NCBI GenBank assembly: GCA_029287755.1
Contig: JARFQM010000158.1
Location: forward strand, 1 to 20,195
Direction of reading: 5' to 3'
Source of the DNA: Desulfofustis sp.
Lineage (GTDB): Bacteria; Desulfobacterota; Desulfobulbia; Desulfobulbales; Desulfocapsaceae
Length of the DNA stretch: 20,195 bases
The position numbers and the translations under genes are program-made. Under the pieces are notes generated by a model. That model was given only the letters and a program-made list of their open reading frames with translations. It did no database searches and was not told the origin of the DNA. Of this stretch, positions 1 through 9,100 are shown one piece after another; the first letter of the stretch is position 1; each line of letters begins with the position of its first letter.

Positions 1-2
1 AA

Positions 3-101
3 GTGGAGGTGGTGCAGGGATATCTTTTCAGCCCGGCCATTCACGCCGAGAAATTCAGGGAATACATCCAGATGGATCGCCCGCGCAGGGCTGCAGGGTG
101 A
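3..101 (+). CDS. EAL-domain protein, 3' end only (probable c-di-GMP phosphodiesterase)
   Basis: The window opens inside a plus-strand reading frame that ends at TGA 99-101. The 32 visible residues start VEVVQGYLFSPAIHAEKF. The QGYLFS-P-x(4)-EKF pattern matches the last helix and strand of EAL domains, where 'QGYLFSRPLPAEEF' is the usual wording. EAL domains hydrolyse the second messenger cyclic di-GMP. The catalytic EAL motif and any GGDEF, PAS or sensor domains lie outside the window, so activity cannot be judged. The gene ends tail-to-tail with the DUF1820 gene; the 62 nt between them hold only a weak 5-bp stem (TTCCC/GGGAA) and no convincing terminator. Confidence 0.75.
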   Translation: MEVVQGYLFSPAIHAEKFREYIQMDRPRRAAG

Positions 102-163
102 AAATTCCCTGCGGGGGTTGCTCCGGGGGAAAATCAGACTATCTGGTACAGGGAAAAGATTGA

Positions 164-475
164 TCAGGATCGCTTGGTGAACCGGTCGGAGACCACCATC
201 CCGCCTATGGGCGGCTCCTGCACGGTGCGCTTGGCATCGGGGTCCTCGGTAAATTCCTCAATCAGAGAGACCGACTGAAAGGGCAGCATCAGCTGCCGGA
301 CATCTCCAAAACTCTTTCTTATCTCATCGTCCGCCGGGTTGATCAGGACACCATTATCAGCCGGCAGAACCAGGTCCTTGATGGAGACGAAATAGGGATG
401 GGTCATGTCCAGGCTGAGGGCCTTGAGTTCGTATTCCTTCTCCTTCCAGGTAAAGTGGACGCGGAAAATGTTCAT
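164..475 (-). CDS. DUF1820 family protein
   Basis: This 103-residue soluble protein begins MNIFRVHFTWKEKEYELKA. The order RVxF...YELxA...FVSIKDLV...VLINPADDEIRKSFGDVRQLMLPFQSVSLIEE is the pattern I know from DUF1820, a family of about 100 residues common in Proteobacteria and without an assigned function. Length agrees with the family. There is no signal peptide, membrane segment or cysteine pair. The ATG at 475 follows a modest AGAGA Shine-Dalgarno-like stretch. It is a single-gene unit with its own predicted promoter at 547-575, convergent with the EAL gene. The tail after IDE-V (about 25 residues, QEPPIGGMVVSDRFTKRS) is less typical of the family. Confidence 0.7.
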   Translation of the reverse strand: MNIFRVHFTWKEKEYELKALSLDMTHPYFVSIKDLVLPADNGVLINPADDEIRKSFGDVRQLMLPFQSVSLIEEFTEDPDAKRTVQEPPIGGMVVSDRFTKRS

Positions 476-830
476 TGTCGATCTCTGCCGGTAGGCTATA
501 GTGTGGGCATCAGTGGATGAAAATAATGGTTCGTGTATCTGAGCAAACTATTCCCTACCCCGTATACCTTGTCAACAAATGGTTGAGTCGAGACCGGCCG
601 CTCGGCAGCTGGTGGGGAGTGGAGCAGAAAATAATTTGCCAGTGATACACTCGTTGAGCCTTTTGCAAAACTAAGATTTTCGTTCAAAATCAAACCATGC
701 GAGAAATTTTACCACAGGCATATGATTGATATTCCGAGGATAAAATTTCGAGCATAACGCAGAGTTTGGGCGAAAAGATCGTCTTGCAAATGGCTCTCGT
801 TAAGATCGCGTTTCTAATCGGGAGGACTGT
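476..830. other. Intergenic region between divergent DUF1820 and galM genes
   Basis: Apart from the DUF1820 promoter I see no gene here. It is AT-richer than its surroundings and holds short palindromes: TTTTGCAAAA at 661-670, GATTTT-N5-AAAATC at 675-691, and AAGA-TCG-TCTT around 777-786. These could be operator half-sites for galM control, but no known regulator consensus is recognisable. Short minus-strand reading frames across it lack ribosome binding sites and family features. Confidence 0.4.
547..575 (-). promoter_or_regulatory. Predicted sigma70-type promoter of the DUF1820 gene
   Basis: On the minus strand there is a perfect -35 TTGACA (575-570), a 17-nt spacer and a -10 AATAGT (552-547, 4 of 6 matches). 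Transcription would start near 540 and give a leader of about 65 nt. The prediction rests on sequence match only. Confidence 0.5.
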
Positions 831-1883
831 ATGGCTGTTGTCCAGGATGTGTTCGGCACCTGCAAAGAGAGGACAATTCACCGCTACACCATGTCCAATG
901 AGGTCGGGGTAACTGCCACCGTCACCAATTACGGCGCCATCATCACTTCCCTGAAGGTGCCGGATCGCCACGGCCGGGAGACGGACGTGATGCTCGGCTA
1001 TGACAGGCTGGAAGACTATATACAAGATTCCATCTATATCGGCAGTGTGGTCGGGCGTTATGCGAACCGGATAAAAGGCGGACTGTTAAAGATCGGAAAA
1101 TCGGCTTATCAACTGAGCTGCAACAGGCCGGGAATCCATCTGCACGGCGGCCATGCAGGCTTCAACAAGAAGATATGGGAAGCGGAAATAATTGATGACG
1201 ACCGCGGGCCCGGGCTGCGGCTTTTCCTGACCAGCCCCGACGGCGATGAAGGCTATCCAGGCACTCTGCGGGTCCGGGTCAGCTATATCCTGACGGCGAA
1301 CAGCGAGCTGATCATCGATTATGCAGCCGAGACGGACAAGCCGACCGTGGTGAACCTGACCCAGCACAGCTATTTCAACCTGGCGGGCAAAGGAGATATC
1401 ACCGGTCACGTCCTGCAGATCAACGCCTCTGAATATACTCCGGTCGGCCCCGACCTGATTCCCACAGGCGAACTCGCGGCGGTCGACGGCAGCCCGTTTG
1501 ATTTCAGAGCGCCCAGGCGCATTGACCTGGCCATGTCTGAGGAGGGTACCCGAAAGAAGGAAGGTGAGGGTTTTGATCACAACTACGTCCTTGACACCCG
1601 CGGCGCCGCCGGGAAAATCGCCGCCTCGGTCTACCACGAGGAATCGGGCAGGGTCATGGATGTCTACACGACCAAGCCGGGACTGCAGTTGTATACCGGC
1701 AACTATCTTGACGGCCGCTGGAAAGGCCGCGACGGCGTGGGATTTTTCAAGCATGCGGCGCTCTGCCTGGAGACCCAGTATTATCCTGACAGCCCGAACC
1801 AGCCGTTGTTTCCTTCACCTGTGCTTGTCCCGGGTGAGCTCTACCACCATACGACAATCTACCGCTTTGGTCTTCAGGGGTGA
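831..1883 (+). CDS. galM: Galactose mutarotase (aldose 1-epimerase)
   Basis: This 350-residue protein matches the usual GalM length. It interconverts the alpha and beta anomers of galactose and other aldoses in the cytoplasm, the entry step of the Leloir pathway. Family landmarks appear in order: NRI with R80, LHGG with H105, TQHSYFNLAG with H179 (catalytic acid), FDHNYV with D249, LETQYYPDSPN with E314 (catalytic base), and the closing GELYHHTTIYRFG. All catalytic residues are present. The start ATG follows GGGAGG at good spacing. No other galactose gene is in the window, so the enzyme appears to be encoded alone or just ahead of the unrelated lipoprotein gene 96 nt downstream. Codon use is like its neighbours. 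Confidence 0.93.
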   Translation: MAVVQDVFGTCKERTIHRYTMSNEVGVTATVTNYGAIITSLKVPDRHGRETDVMLGYDRLEDYIQDSIYIGSVVGRYANRIKGGLLKIGKSAYQLSCNRPGIHLHGGHAGFNKKIWEAEIIDDDRGPGLRLFLTSPDGDEGYPGTLRVRVSYILTANSELIIDYAAETDKPTVVNLTQHSYFNLAGKGDITGHVLQINASEYTPVGPDLIPTGELAAVDGSPFDFRAPRRIDLAMSEEGTRKKEGEGFDHNYVLDTRGAAGKIAASVYHEESGRVMDVYTTKPGLQLYTGNYLDGRWKGRDGVGFFKHAALCLETQYYPDSPNQPLFPSPVLVPGELYHHTTIYRFGLQG

Positions 1884-1979
1884 GGGTGATCAACTCCGCG
1901 ACAGCCGTTGTGGCCGGGACGTGGACGATCTGATGGAGACACTTGCCTGTTCGTTGAGAATGAATATCGTCTGGAGGCA

Positions 1980-2882
1980 ATGAAAATTAACTTCACATCA
2001 CGACTACCGACCACGATTGTGCTGCTCGTCCTGTCGGCGCTGCCGCTGCTGCTGAATTTTTCCGGCTGCGTTGCCGTCCCTGACCAGGTGCTGGTGGCCA
2101 GCGGCAGCCAGAACAGGGAACTGGACCGGCAGGCGGCATCGTGCGGCTCAGCGCTGGAACTCGCAGACCCGGGGCAGGAAACGGGGGGGATCGATCCCGC
2201 CTCGTTCACCGTGCTGAGCTGGAATTCCCACCGCGGTGGTCACAAGGACTGGAACAGCGACCTCGTTTCCCTGGGCAGCGGAGCGGATATCATCCTCCTC
2301 CAGGAAGCAGCACTCGACCCGGTCCGGGACACCCAGCTCGACCTGAGGGCGAATCAGTGGCTCATGGCAACCGCCTTTCAGCTCGATGACCGGGAAATAG
2401 GCGTCATGTCCGCCGCCCGCGTGGCTCCCCAGGCGTATTGCGTGACCCGGGAGCCGGAGCCGCTTTTCAAGATCCCCAAAATCGGCTTGGCTGCGTCGTA
2501 TCCACTGGCAGGGCTGGACACGTCTCTGCTGGTGGTAAATATCCATATTGTCAACTACACCATTAATGTTGCCGCCGTTCAGCGCCAGATTGGCGCCCTT
2601 GAACAGATCGTCAGGAACCATGAAGGCCCGGTCATCGTGGCTGGTGATTTCAACACCTGGAACGATGAACGGGAGTCGCTGGTACGGCAGAAGATGACCG
2701 AGCTGGGGATGATTCCCGTATCCTTTGATCCCGATCACCGGGTAAGCTTCTTCACCCACAAGGTGGACGGCGTCTACTACCGGGGACTCGAGGTGACGAA
2801 ATCCCTGGCCCATCAGGTCGAGAGCTCCGACCATAATCCCCTGGAAGTGCATTTCAGGCTGGACCGGGGATCAGCCGGGTGA
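1980..2882 (+). CDS. Lipoprotein of the endonuclease/exonuclease/phosphatase (EEP) superfamily
   Basis: The 300-residue product has an N-terminal hydrophobic segment (residues 13-27) ending in LNFSGC30, a plausible lipobox, so it is probably anchored in the envelope. The mature part shows the EEP fold in order: VLSWNSH (N82), IILLQEA (E109, metal ligand), VVNIHI (H189), VAGDFNTW (D223, N225), KVDGVYY (D263) and SSDHNPL (D284, H285, catalytic pair). The superfamily includes nucleases, sphingomyelinases and inositol phosphatases; substrate cannot be chosen from sequence, but an exported form points to an extracytoplasmic phosphodiester. The frame is open back to 1908; I chose ATG 1980 because it gives a clean signal peptide and has GGAGG just upstream, although only 2 nt away. 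Its stop overlaps the next gene, so the two are cotranslated. Confidence 0.82.
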   Translation: MKINFTSRLPTTIVLLVLSALPLLLNFSGCVAVPDQVLVASGSQNRELDRQAASCGSALELADPGQETGGIDPASFTVLSWNSHRGGHKDWNSDLVSLGSGADIILLQEAALDPVRDTQLDLRANQWLMATAFQLDDREIGVMSAARVAPQAYCVTREPEPLFKIPKIGLAASYPLAGLDTSLLVVNIHIVNYTINVAAVQRQIGALEQIVRNHEGPVIVAGDFNTWNDERESLVRQKMTELGMIPVSFDPDHRVSFFTHKVDGVYYRGLEVTKSLAHQVESSDHNPLEVHFRLDRGSAG

Positions 2883-3235
2883 TGATGCGATGGGTCGCCG
2901 TGCTCCTGCTGTCGGGCCTGGGCGTCCAGCCCGCCCTGGGAGAGGACCGGGACTGGCAGGAGGAGGTAGCTCATCTTCTTAGCTTCATTGAAGAATCTGA
3001 CTGCAGCTTTATCCGCAACGGCAAGGAGTACGACTCCGTCGAGGCCCGTGCCCATATCAGCAAGAAATATGAGTACGTGAAGAAACGAATCAGTTCGGCA
3101 GAGCAGTTCATCACCTACGCGGCGAGCAAGAGTTCCATATCGGGGACACCCTATCAGGTAAGCTGCGGTGAGGCCACCATGCCAAGCAGCCAATGGCTTG
3201 AAGAGGCGCTGCAGCACTATCGGGCAGCGCACTAA
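2882..3235 (+). CDS. Secreted DUF5329 family protein
   Basis: This 117-residue protein has a signal peptide (hydrophobic residues 4-13, likely cleavage after ALG20). The mature part contains EVAHLLSFIEESDCSFIRNG, then KKYEYVKKRI, then AASKSSISGTPYQVSCG and WLEEALQHYR. This is the pattern I recall for DUF5329, a small periplasmic family of unknown function. Two cysteines (C41, C95) could form a disulfide. The TGATG junction puts its start ATG on the last base of the upstream EEP stop codon. A GTG at 2879 and a second ATG at 2885 are alternatives. The overlap implies translational coupling with the EEP lipoprotein and perhaps a shared envelope role. Confidence 0.72.
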   Translation: MMRWVAVLLLSGLGVQPALGEDRDWQEEVAHLLSFIEESDCSFIRNGKEYDSVEARAHISKKYEYVKKRISSAEQFITYAASKSSISGTPYQVSCGEATMPSSQWLEEALQHYRAAH

Positions 3236-3270
3236 ATACCCGGTGGCCGCTCTGCCAGGAATAAAAAGTG

Positions 3271-3297
3271 TTGACATCTTTCGGTCAGAACAATAAA
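3271..3297 (+). promoter_or_regulatory. Predicted sigma70-type promoter of the outer-membrane protein gene
   Basis: There is a perfect -35 TTGACA at 3271-3276 and an AT-rich -10 at 3292-3299 (AATAAA, 15-nt spacer, or TAAATC, 17-nt). A 7-bp inverted repeat, GTCAGAA (3284-3290) and TTCTGAC (3317-3323), spans the -10 and start region and could be an operator. Confidence 0.45.
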
Positions 3298-3348
3298 TCG
3301 TGGTGAAAATCAAAGATTCTGACTTAAGCACCGCAGTACTGGAGATCA

Positions 3349-4557
3349 TTGCAGATTTTACTTGATCGTCAGCTTGTTATCGGCCATTCGGCCAACTTTC
3401 TTTTCAGAGGCCTTCTTGTCTCATTGCTCTTTCTTCTCTGCTTCTCTGCTCTCTTCATCAAGAGTGGCTGCGCTAATGAAGCTCCGCCGTTAAAAACTCC
3501 GCCGGCAGCACTGCCCCCGCCGGTAATAAGCGGTGAGGCCAGGCCGGTCGAGGAAATACGAGAGGAACGCTTTACCGGCATACCGATTCTGAGCGAAGAG
3601 CAGGGCCAGACCCTCGACAAGAGATCTACTCAGGGAGATGAGATCCCCTATCTAAGCCCCGAGAGCCAAGCGCAGCTGGATGATCTGCAGAAGAAGGGGA
3701 GTGCGCTGGTGCTTAGCGCTGCCGAGTGGATCGATTCATTTTTTGACGATCCCAGGTACCTGGCAGAGGAAAACCGCACCCGGGCCAAAGTGAAAATAGG
3801 ACTCGGGTATTCCGAACTGTACGATGTGGAAACCTACGGTGCGATAGATCTGCGGGTCAACCTGCCCAGGCTGGAAAAACGGGCCAATGTGTTTCTACGG
3901 CTTAATGACGACAGCGATTTCGATGCCGATTCCAGCCCCATCCCCAACACCGAGGGCGGCAGTAAAAACGATCGGGAGCAGTTAACGGCCGGCGTGCAAT
4001 ACTTCCTGGCCATGGGTGAACAATACAATTTGTCCACCGAGGTCGGGGCATCTCTTAATTACCTGTTTGCCGGGCTGCGCTACCGTCACCTGCATTCCCT
4101 GTCTGATGACGGCTGGTCGGGAAGGTTCACCAATCGACTGCGCTACTATACCGATGACGGATGGGAGAACAAAGCCTCCTACGACATAGAGAAATTCTTC
4201 GGCCAGCGGTTCATGTCACGCTCAATATTGACCGCGATATTGTCGGAATCGAGAGAGGGAATGCCTTTTTCGGCGGTGACCAGGCTCTACCAGGTGTTCA
4301 ATATCGATTCGGCGATCGCCTACGACGTCGGGGGCTACTTCGACACCGAACCGGATCTCGAGCTCACCGATTTCCAGATCAAACTGCGCTACCGGCAGCG
4401 CTTCTTCAGGGACTGGCTGGTACTCGAGGTGGCACCGCTGGTCACCTTCCCGAAAGAGTACGACCATCAGTTCAATCCGGGGATCCTGACCAGGTTTGAG
4501 ATCGATCTCGGCTACCTTCAGGACCAGGAAGCGTACGAATCAATTTTCAAATTCTAA
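3349..4557 (+). CDS. Putative outer-membrane beta-barrel protein, function unknown
   Basis: The 402-residue product starts at TTG 3349 (GGAGA four bases upstream; no in-frame ATG or GTG nearby). It has a hydrophobic export segment at residues 18-37 followed by SGCANEAPP, readable as a signal peptidase I site or a poor lipobox. Residues 45-130 form a proline- and charge-rich linker. From about 145 onwards alternating polar/apolar strands dominate (KVKIGLGYSEL, YGAIDLRVNLP, QLTAGVQYFLA, FQIKLRYRQRFF, LVLEVAPLVTF, RFEIDLGYLQ), and the chain ends in phenylalanine, as outer-membrane barrels do. I recognise it only as a conserved hypothetical envelope protein. It is transcribed alone and converges with the next gene, 11 nt away. 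Confidence 0.7.
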   Translation: MQILLDRQLVIGHSANFLFRGLLVSLLFLLCFSALFIKSGCANEAPPLKTPPAALPPPVISGEARPVEEIREERFTGIPILSEEQGQTLDKRSTQGDEIPYLSPESQAQLDDLQKKGSALVLSAAEWIDSFFDDPRYLAEENRTRAKVKIGLGYSELYDVETYGAIDLRVNLPRLEKRANVFLRLNDDSDFDADSSPIPNTEGGSKNDREQLTAGVQYFLAMGEQYNLSTEVGASLNYLFAGLRYRHLHSLSDDGWSGRFTNRLRYYTDDGWENKASYDIEKFFGQRFMSRSILTAILSESREGMPFSAVTRLYQVFNIDSAIAYDVGGYFDTEPDLELTDFQIKLRYRQRFFRDWLVLEVAPLVTFPKEYDHQFNPGILTRFEIDLGYLQDQEAYESIFKF

Positions 4558-4568
4558 TGGCAATCGAA

Positions 4569-5642
4569 TTACCCCGTCGGCAGGGTCAGGACCGGTGCCA
4601 GTCCCTCGCCTCCGCCTTCAGCGAGGCTGAGGAGGAAGAGCAGAAAGGAAAACATGCGCTTGGACCGGAAGTCGGTGTCCTCGATATAGAACCAGTAGTC
4701 TCGGTACTTAACAGCCAGAAAGGGGTCCTTGGGCTTGTCGCGGGAACTTTCGACGAACACCTTCGAGCGCACCTCTTCATAGCTTGAAGCCTTGTTTATG
4801 GCCCCCGGGCTGGCTCGATTTTCCTGCACGTGCTGCTCTGGAATATGCACAAATTGCGACAGTTCGGCGATGATATCGAACATCGATCTGGTCAGCATGG
4901 CTATTTCACGATCATCCGAGGCGGTGGAGCCATAGACCAGACGATACTCGTTGGCATTCGGGTCGAGACCGAGAAGTTGGGCAATTCTCAGGCTGTTCTG
5001 TTTAATGTCGGCGCTCAGGTTCTGGCGGAAAAAGATGATCGTCTTTTCTCCCTCGCGCTCGACCAGGCGGCTTCCCAGTCCTCCGGTTCTTTGCAATTCG
5101 GTCAGAATTTCAAGAAGCTCCTCAAATCCTTCATCGGCTTCATGCGTACTCAGCCTTTTTTCACTGCTGTTGTAGAGATCGTTAATGGCGGTGAGACAGA
5201 CGCGCAAAAGGAAGTCGGCGTTCCAGCCGGACTGGATCAGCAGAAACAGGGCGTGGGGCGGGATCGGCGTGAGCAGGCTTTTATAAAATTTCTCGCCCAT
5301 CAGCGGGCTGTAGGTGATGGTGGGCCGGTCTGAATATTTACCTTTGCCGCCCAACTCAAAACCGTCGCCGATCAGGTCCCCAGAACGTAGACCTGCAATC
5401 GCTTGGAGTTCACTTTCGAGGATATACTGGTTGACCACCGAGCCTACCTCAAGAAACATCGGCGTATCGCCGTAGCGAATCTTGATGATGTTGAGCAGCA
5501 TCATCTCTTTCCACGACTCAGCTATGGCAGTTGAATACTCGAAGCGGTCTCGTTCGATCGTCGCGGGGCCAATGCTTGCACAGCCGCTGACAATTAATGC
5601 TGCAATAAGGGTGCTGAGGGTGATTAGCTTGTTAAGAATCAT
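4569..5642 (-). CDS. Lipoprotein of unknown function
   Basis: The 357-residue product has a textbook lipoprotein signal: MILNKLITLSTLIAALIVSGC with lipobox V-S-G-C21. The mature N-terminus (RDRFEYSTAIAESWKEMMLLNIIKIRYGDTP and on) and the C-terminus (SLAEGGGEGLAPVLTLPTG) resemble a conserved hypothetical lipoprotein found in Gram-negatives, but I know no function. The middle is mostly helical (HALFLLIQSGW, FEELLEILTELQ, SLRIAQLLGLD). The frame extends to a GTG at 5669; ATG 5642 is preferred because it starts the signal peptide directly, though its ribosome site is weak. It converges with the barrel gene with no room for a terminator, so the two transcripts may overlap. Whether the two envelope proteins work together is inference from position only. 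Confidence 0.7.
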   Translation of the reverse strand: MILNKLITLSTLIAALIVSGCASIGPATIERDRFEYSTAIAESWKEMMLLNIIKIRYGDTPMFLEVGSVVNQYILESELQAIAGLRSGDLIGDGFELGGKGKYSDRPTITYSPLMGEKFYKSLLTPIPPHALFLLIQSGWNADFLLRVCLTAINDLYNSSEKRLSTHEADEGFEELLEILTELQRTGGLGSRLVEREGEKTIIFFRQNLSADIKQNSLRIAQLLGLDPNANEYRLVYGSTASDDREIAMLTRSMFDIIAELSQFVHIPEQHVQENRASPGAINKASSYEEVRSKVFVESSRDKPKDPFLAVKYRDYWFYIEDTDFRSKRMFSFLLFLLSLAEGGGEGLAPVLTLPTG

Positions 5643-6127
5643 GTATCCCGACCATGATATTTTTATCACCTGCAGATGGCCAATTAATGGATGATTTAAC
5701 GGCCTAAGTAACGTATTAACTGGGGCGGGGGAAGCCTGTCAAGTAATTACACTCTCTAAGGGCTGCAGCTTTACCAGTATTGACAACAACGATGCGCTGG
5801 GAGGCACCCCCTATTCCTTCAATCCCAAATGACACCGTAACCACATTTTTCCTAACCGCAGGGACAGGCGTCTCGCACCCGCCCCTCTGTACAGACTCTC
5901 TGGCAGCTGAGTAGCTTGTGGAGAGACCGGCCATCTTGAAGCTTACTCTCTCTCCGCGAGGGTGAGTGCCTCAAGGGACCGTTATTATATTGAAACCTGA
6001 GTCTATCGCAAAAAATTTCCTATCTTACCTTCAGAGTACGATCAGCGTGCATGTTTAGGTTGCCGGACAGTGCTTCACGCTTATCTTTAAACCTGATGCA
6101 TGAAGACTCATACACGAGGAATTTCCT
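5643..6127. other. 485-nt intergenic region between divergent lipoprotein and AsmA genes
   Basis: It must carry promoters for both neighbours. No good -35/-10 pair stands out; TATTATATTGAAA near 5982-5995 is the most promoter-like stretch on the plus strand. The one open frame of any length is at 5716-5934 (minus), listed separately. Confidence 0.4.
5716..5934 (-). CDS. Doubtful small ORF, 72 residues
   Basis: An ATG-started minus-strand frame preceded by a GAGAG purine run encodes 72 residues. The second half (VVTVSFGIEGIGGASQRIVV) looks more protein-like than the first. There is no signal peptide, membrane span or recognisable family. It could be a small gene, a remnant of a longer one, or chance. 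I list it only because the surrounding gap is otherwise empty. Confidence 0.2.
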   Translation of the reverse strand: MAGLSTSYSAARESVQRGGCETPVPAVRKNVVTVSFGIEGIGGASQRIVVVNTGKAAALRECNYLTGFPRPS

Positions 6128-9100
6128 ATGAAACTGGTTCTGAAGATTATTGGCTATACCTTCGCCGGGGTTGTCGCCCTGGTCGTTCTGGCCTTCGTCG
6201 CTTTGCAGTTGATCAGCGACGAGCAATACAAGAAATGGCTTACCGGGGCGGCAGAGTCGGCCACCGGCCGGGCCCTGGCGATCGATGGCGAATTTGATGT
6301 GCAGATAGGTCCTACTCTCGGCCTGGCTGCCCATGAGGTCCGTTTTGCCAATGCCGAATGGGGTACGAGAAAAGAGATGGTAACCGCAGACCGCCTGCTG
6401 GTGCAGCTGCAACTCCTCCCCCTGTTCAAGGGAACGCTTGACCTCACGGTGGAGCTCGATACCCCGGATATACTGATGGAGACCAATGCCCAAGGAGACG
6501 GTAACTGGGTGCTTGCCATTGGTGATGAAAAGCCGGCAGCGGAGGAAGCGGTGCAGGAGGGCGAAGAGCAGGGCGAGAAAGGCTCTTTCAAGCTGCCGGT
6601 GAAACCTTTTATTCGTAATTTTCAAATCAGCGACCTTGTCTTTGTCTTCGCTGACGGGACAAAGGAAAAGCGCTTGGAAGCGACGATTGAGACACTGAGG
6701 CTTTTCTTTGAAGACAATGATATACCGTTTAATCTTGTGGCAACCTATCAAGGTGCACCGCTTGAACTGACGGGCTCGCTGGGCAATATTGAACAGTGGT
6801 ACGCCAATGAGACGACCCCGGTTGCCCTGCAGGGAACGTTGAATGAGGCCGCTCTTGGACTGGAAGGCAGCGCCGGGCCCATGCTGCCCGAGCCCAATGC
6901 CCAGATTGACGTTGCCCTCAACGCTGCCGACATCTCGACCTTTGCACCTTTCGCCGGGGTGGAGCTGCCCGCCCTGCAGGGTCTCGATCTCTCCCTGCGC
7001 TTTCGGGCCGCAGAGGGGCAGTTGGCTGCCGACAATATCAAACTTAATCTAAATGATCCGCGGCTGCTGCTGGCGATTCAAGGTGCGGTGGCCAACCTGA
7101 CCGAGTTGTCGGGAATCGACGTGCAGGCCGAGATCTCCTCCGAGCAAGCCACCGAGCTGCTCAAAGGAGTGGATCTGCCGGGCCACTATTCCCTTCCCCA
7201 GACTGTGCAATTGAAAGGGGCGGTAAGCGGCAGTATGGAACAACTCGCAGTAAGCGATCTGCGGCTCCTGGTCAAGGATTCAGGACTTGATATCAGTTTG
7301 ACCGGCGCGATGGAGAACGTGCTCGATTACCAGGGCGGCAGCGCCGATCTAAACGTGAACCTGGAATCAACCTCGATAATCGGCGCCTATATCGGCCAGG
7401 ACATTCCGTCTTTCGGCCCTGTTAAAGGGCTGGCGAAGCTTTCTTCGAGCGGCAAGGCGCTGCAGCTCGAGTCTCTGCAGCTCGATCTTCAGGACCCCGC
7501 ACTGAGCGCACGCATTGATGGGTCGGCTGAGAAGATCGGCAGATCTGGTGAGGAGAAATTTGCAGTAAGCGGAATCGATATGAAGGCTGAAGCGGCGACG
7601 GACCAGCTGGCCGAGATCCTCACCAGGGCTGGTGTTGAGGTGCCCGTTGAGGTGCCCTCATCCGTTGCCGTCAAGGTGGCTTCTTCGGGCAGCCTCGACC
7701 AACTGGAGATAACCGATCTGCTGGCCACGGCAGAGGATTCGGGGGTGGAGCTGAAGTTGACCGGTACGGTCGCCAATATCGTCGATCAGACAGGAGTTGC
7801 CGCCCAGCTGAGCGGCAGGGTGGACAATACGGAGACCCTGACCAGGTTCTCCGGGGTGGAGGTGCCGGCCCTTGGTTCGCTGCACCTCAAGTCGAATTTT
7901 TCATCGGCTGAGGATACTTACCGGTTGGATGATCTCGAACTGGCGCTGGACGGCAATCTGATCCAGGCCAAAGCGACAGCTGCGATCGCCGACCTGATGG
8001 CCCTGACCAAAGCGGCGGAAGGAGCGGAAGCTTATGCCCGGGCCGGAATCGATGTCTCAGTCGATATGGAGACGGGGGCACTTGCTGAAATCGGCACGCT
8101 GGCCGGAGTGGCAACGATCCCTGATTTGGGGACCTTGAACATCCAGGGCAGGCTTGTTTCGTCGGACCAATCTCTGGCCCTGGAACATCTCGACCTGGCC
8201 CTTTCAGGAGACGAGGTCGAGGCCAAGGTGAAAGCCGCGGTGGCGGATGTGATGGTCCTTGCAGGAGTTGCCCAGGATCGGAAAAATTTCGGCAAAGCAG
8301 GTATAGACCTCACGCTTGAGGCCAACACCTCTTCCATTGCGAATCTTCTCGGCAAGGTGAGCCCCGGAATCGATCTTCCCGAGCTCGGTTCACTGGAGCT
8401 TGACGCGCACCTTGGGTCGACTGAGGCATCACTCACGCTGGATACGCTCAAGGCATCTTTAACCCAGGACGGCATAGAAACCAGGGCAGATGTAGTGATC
8501 GCCGATCTCCTCAAGATCTCAGGCATCAAGGCGGTGATCGACGGCAACGTGGACTCGCTGTCTACTTTGTCCGAGCTGGCGAAAAAAGAGTTGCCGGAGA
8601 CCGGTCCCTGGGTTGCCCAGATCAAGGCCGATACAGAAAGTCCGGAAAGCCCGGTAAACGTGAATGCCCAGCTTGATGGTGAAGGAACCAGGACGGTGAT
8701 CGAGGCACTGTTCCCCGATCTTATGGCACCCCAGACATTTGAGACGCAGCTCACGATAGATGTGGAGTCGCTGACCAGGCTCGGAGCTCTGTTCGCGGCT
8801 AAAATACCTGTAGACAAATCGCTAAAGATAACCGGCAAAGCCTCAGGGAAACCCGGTGATTATCGGCTTGAGGAGTTTGCGGTTCGAGAAGAAGAAGGCG
8901 AGATCCTGGCCAATCTTGCCTACTTGAGCCCGCCGGCGGGAAGTGTCGAGCGCAAAAATATCAGTGGTGAACTGACGCTGACAGATTTCGATTTCACGGA
9001 TTTTCTGGCAGCCAAGGAAGAGACTGCTGAATCAGAAGCTGAGCAGGTTTCCGGTGCCGAGGAGGAGGCCGTTGAGACCGAGATACAGGATGTCGAGACA

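Noticed and set aside
101..137. TTCCC/GGGAA hairpin between the EAL and DUF1820 genes as a terminator
   Set aside because: Only five pairs with a long loop; too weak to call.
8032..8838. Minus-strand Ser-rich ORF of 268 codons inside the AsmA-family gene
   Set aside because: Serine-rich antisense translation of a repetitive gene, with no start signals or motifs.
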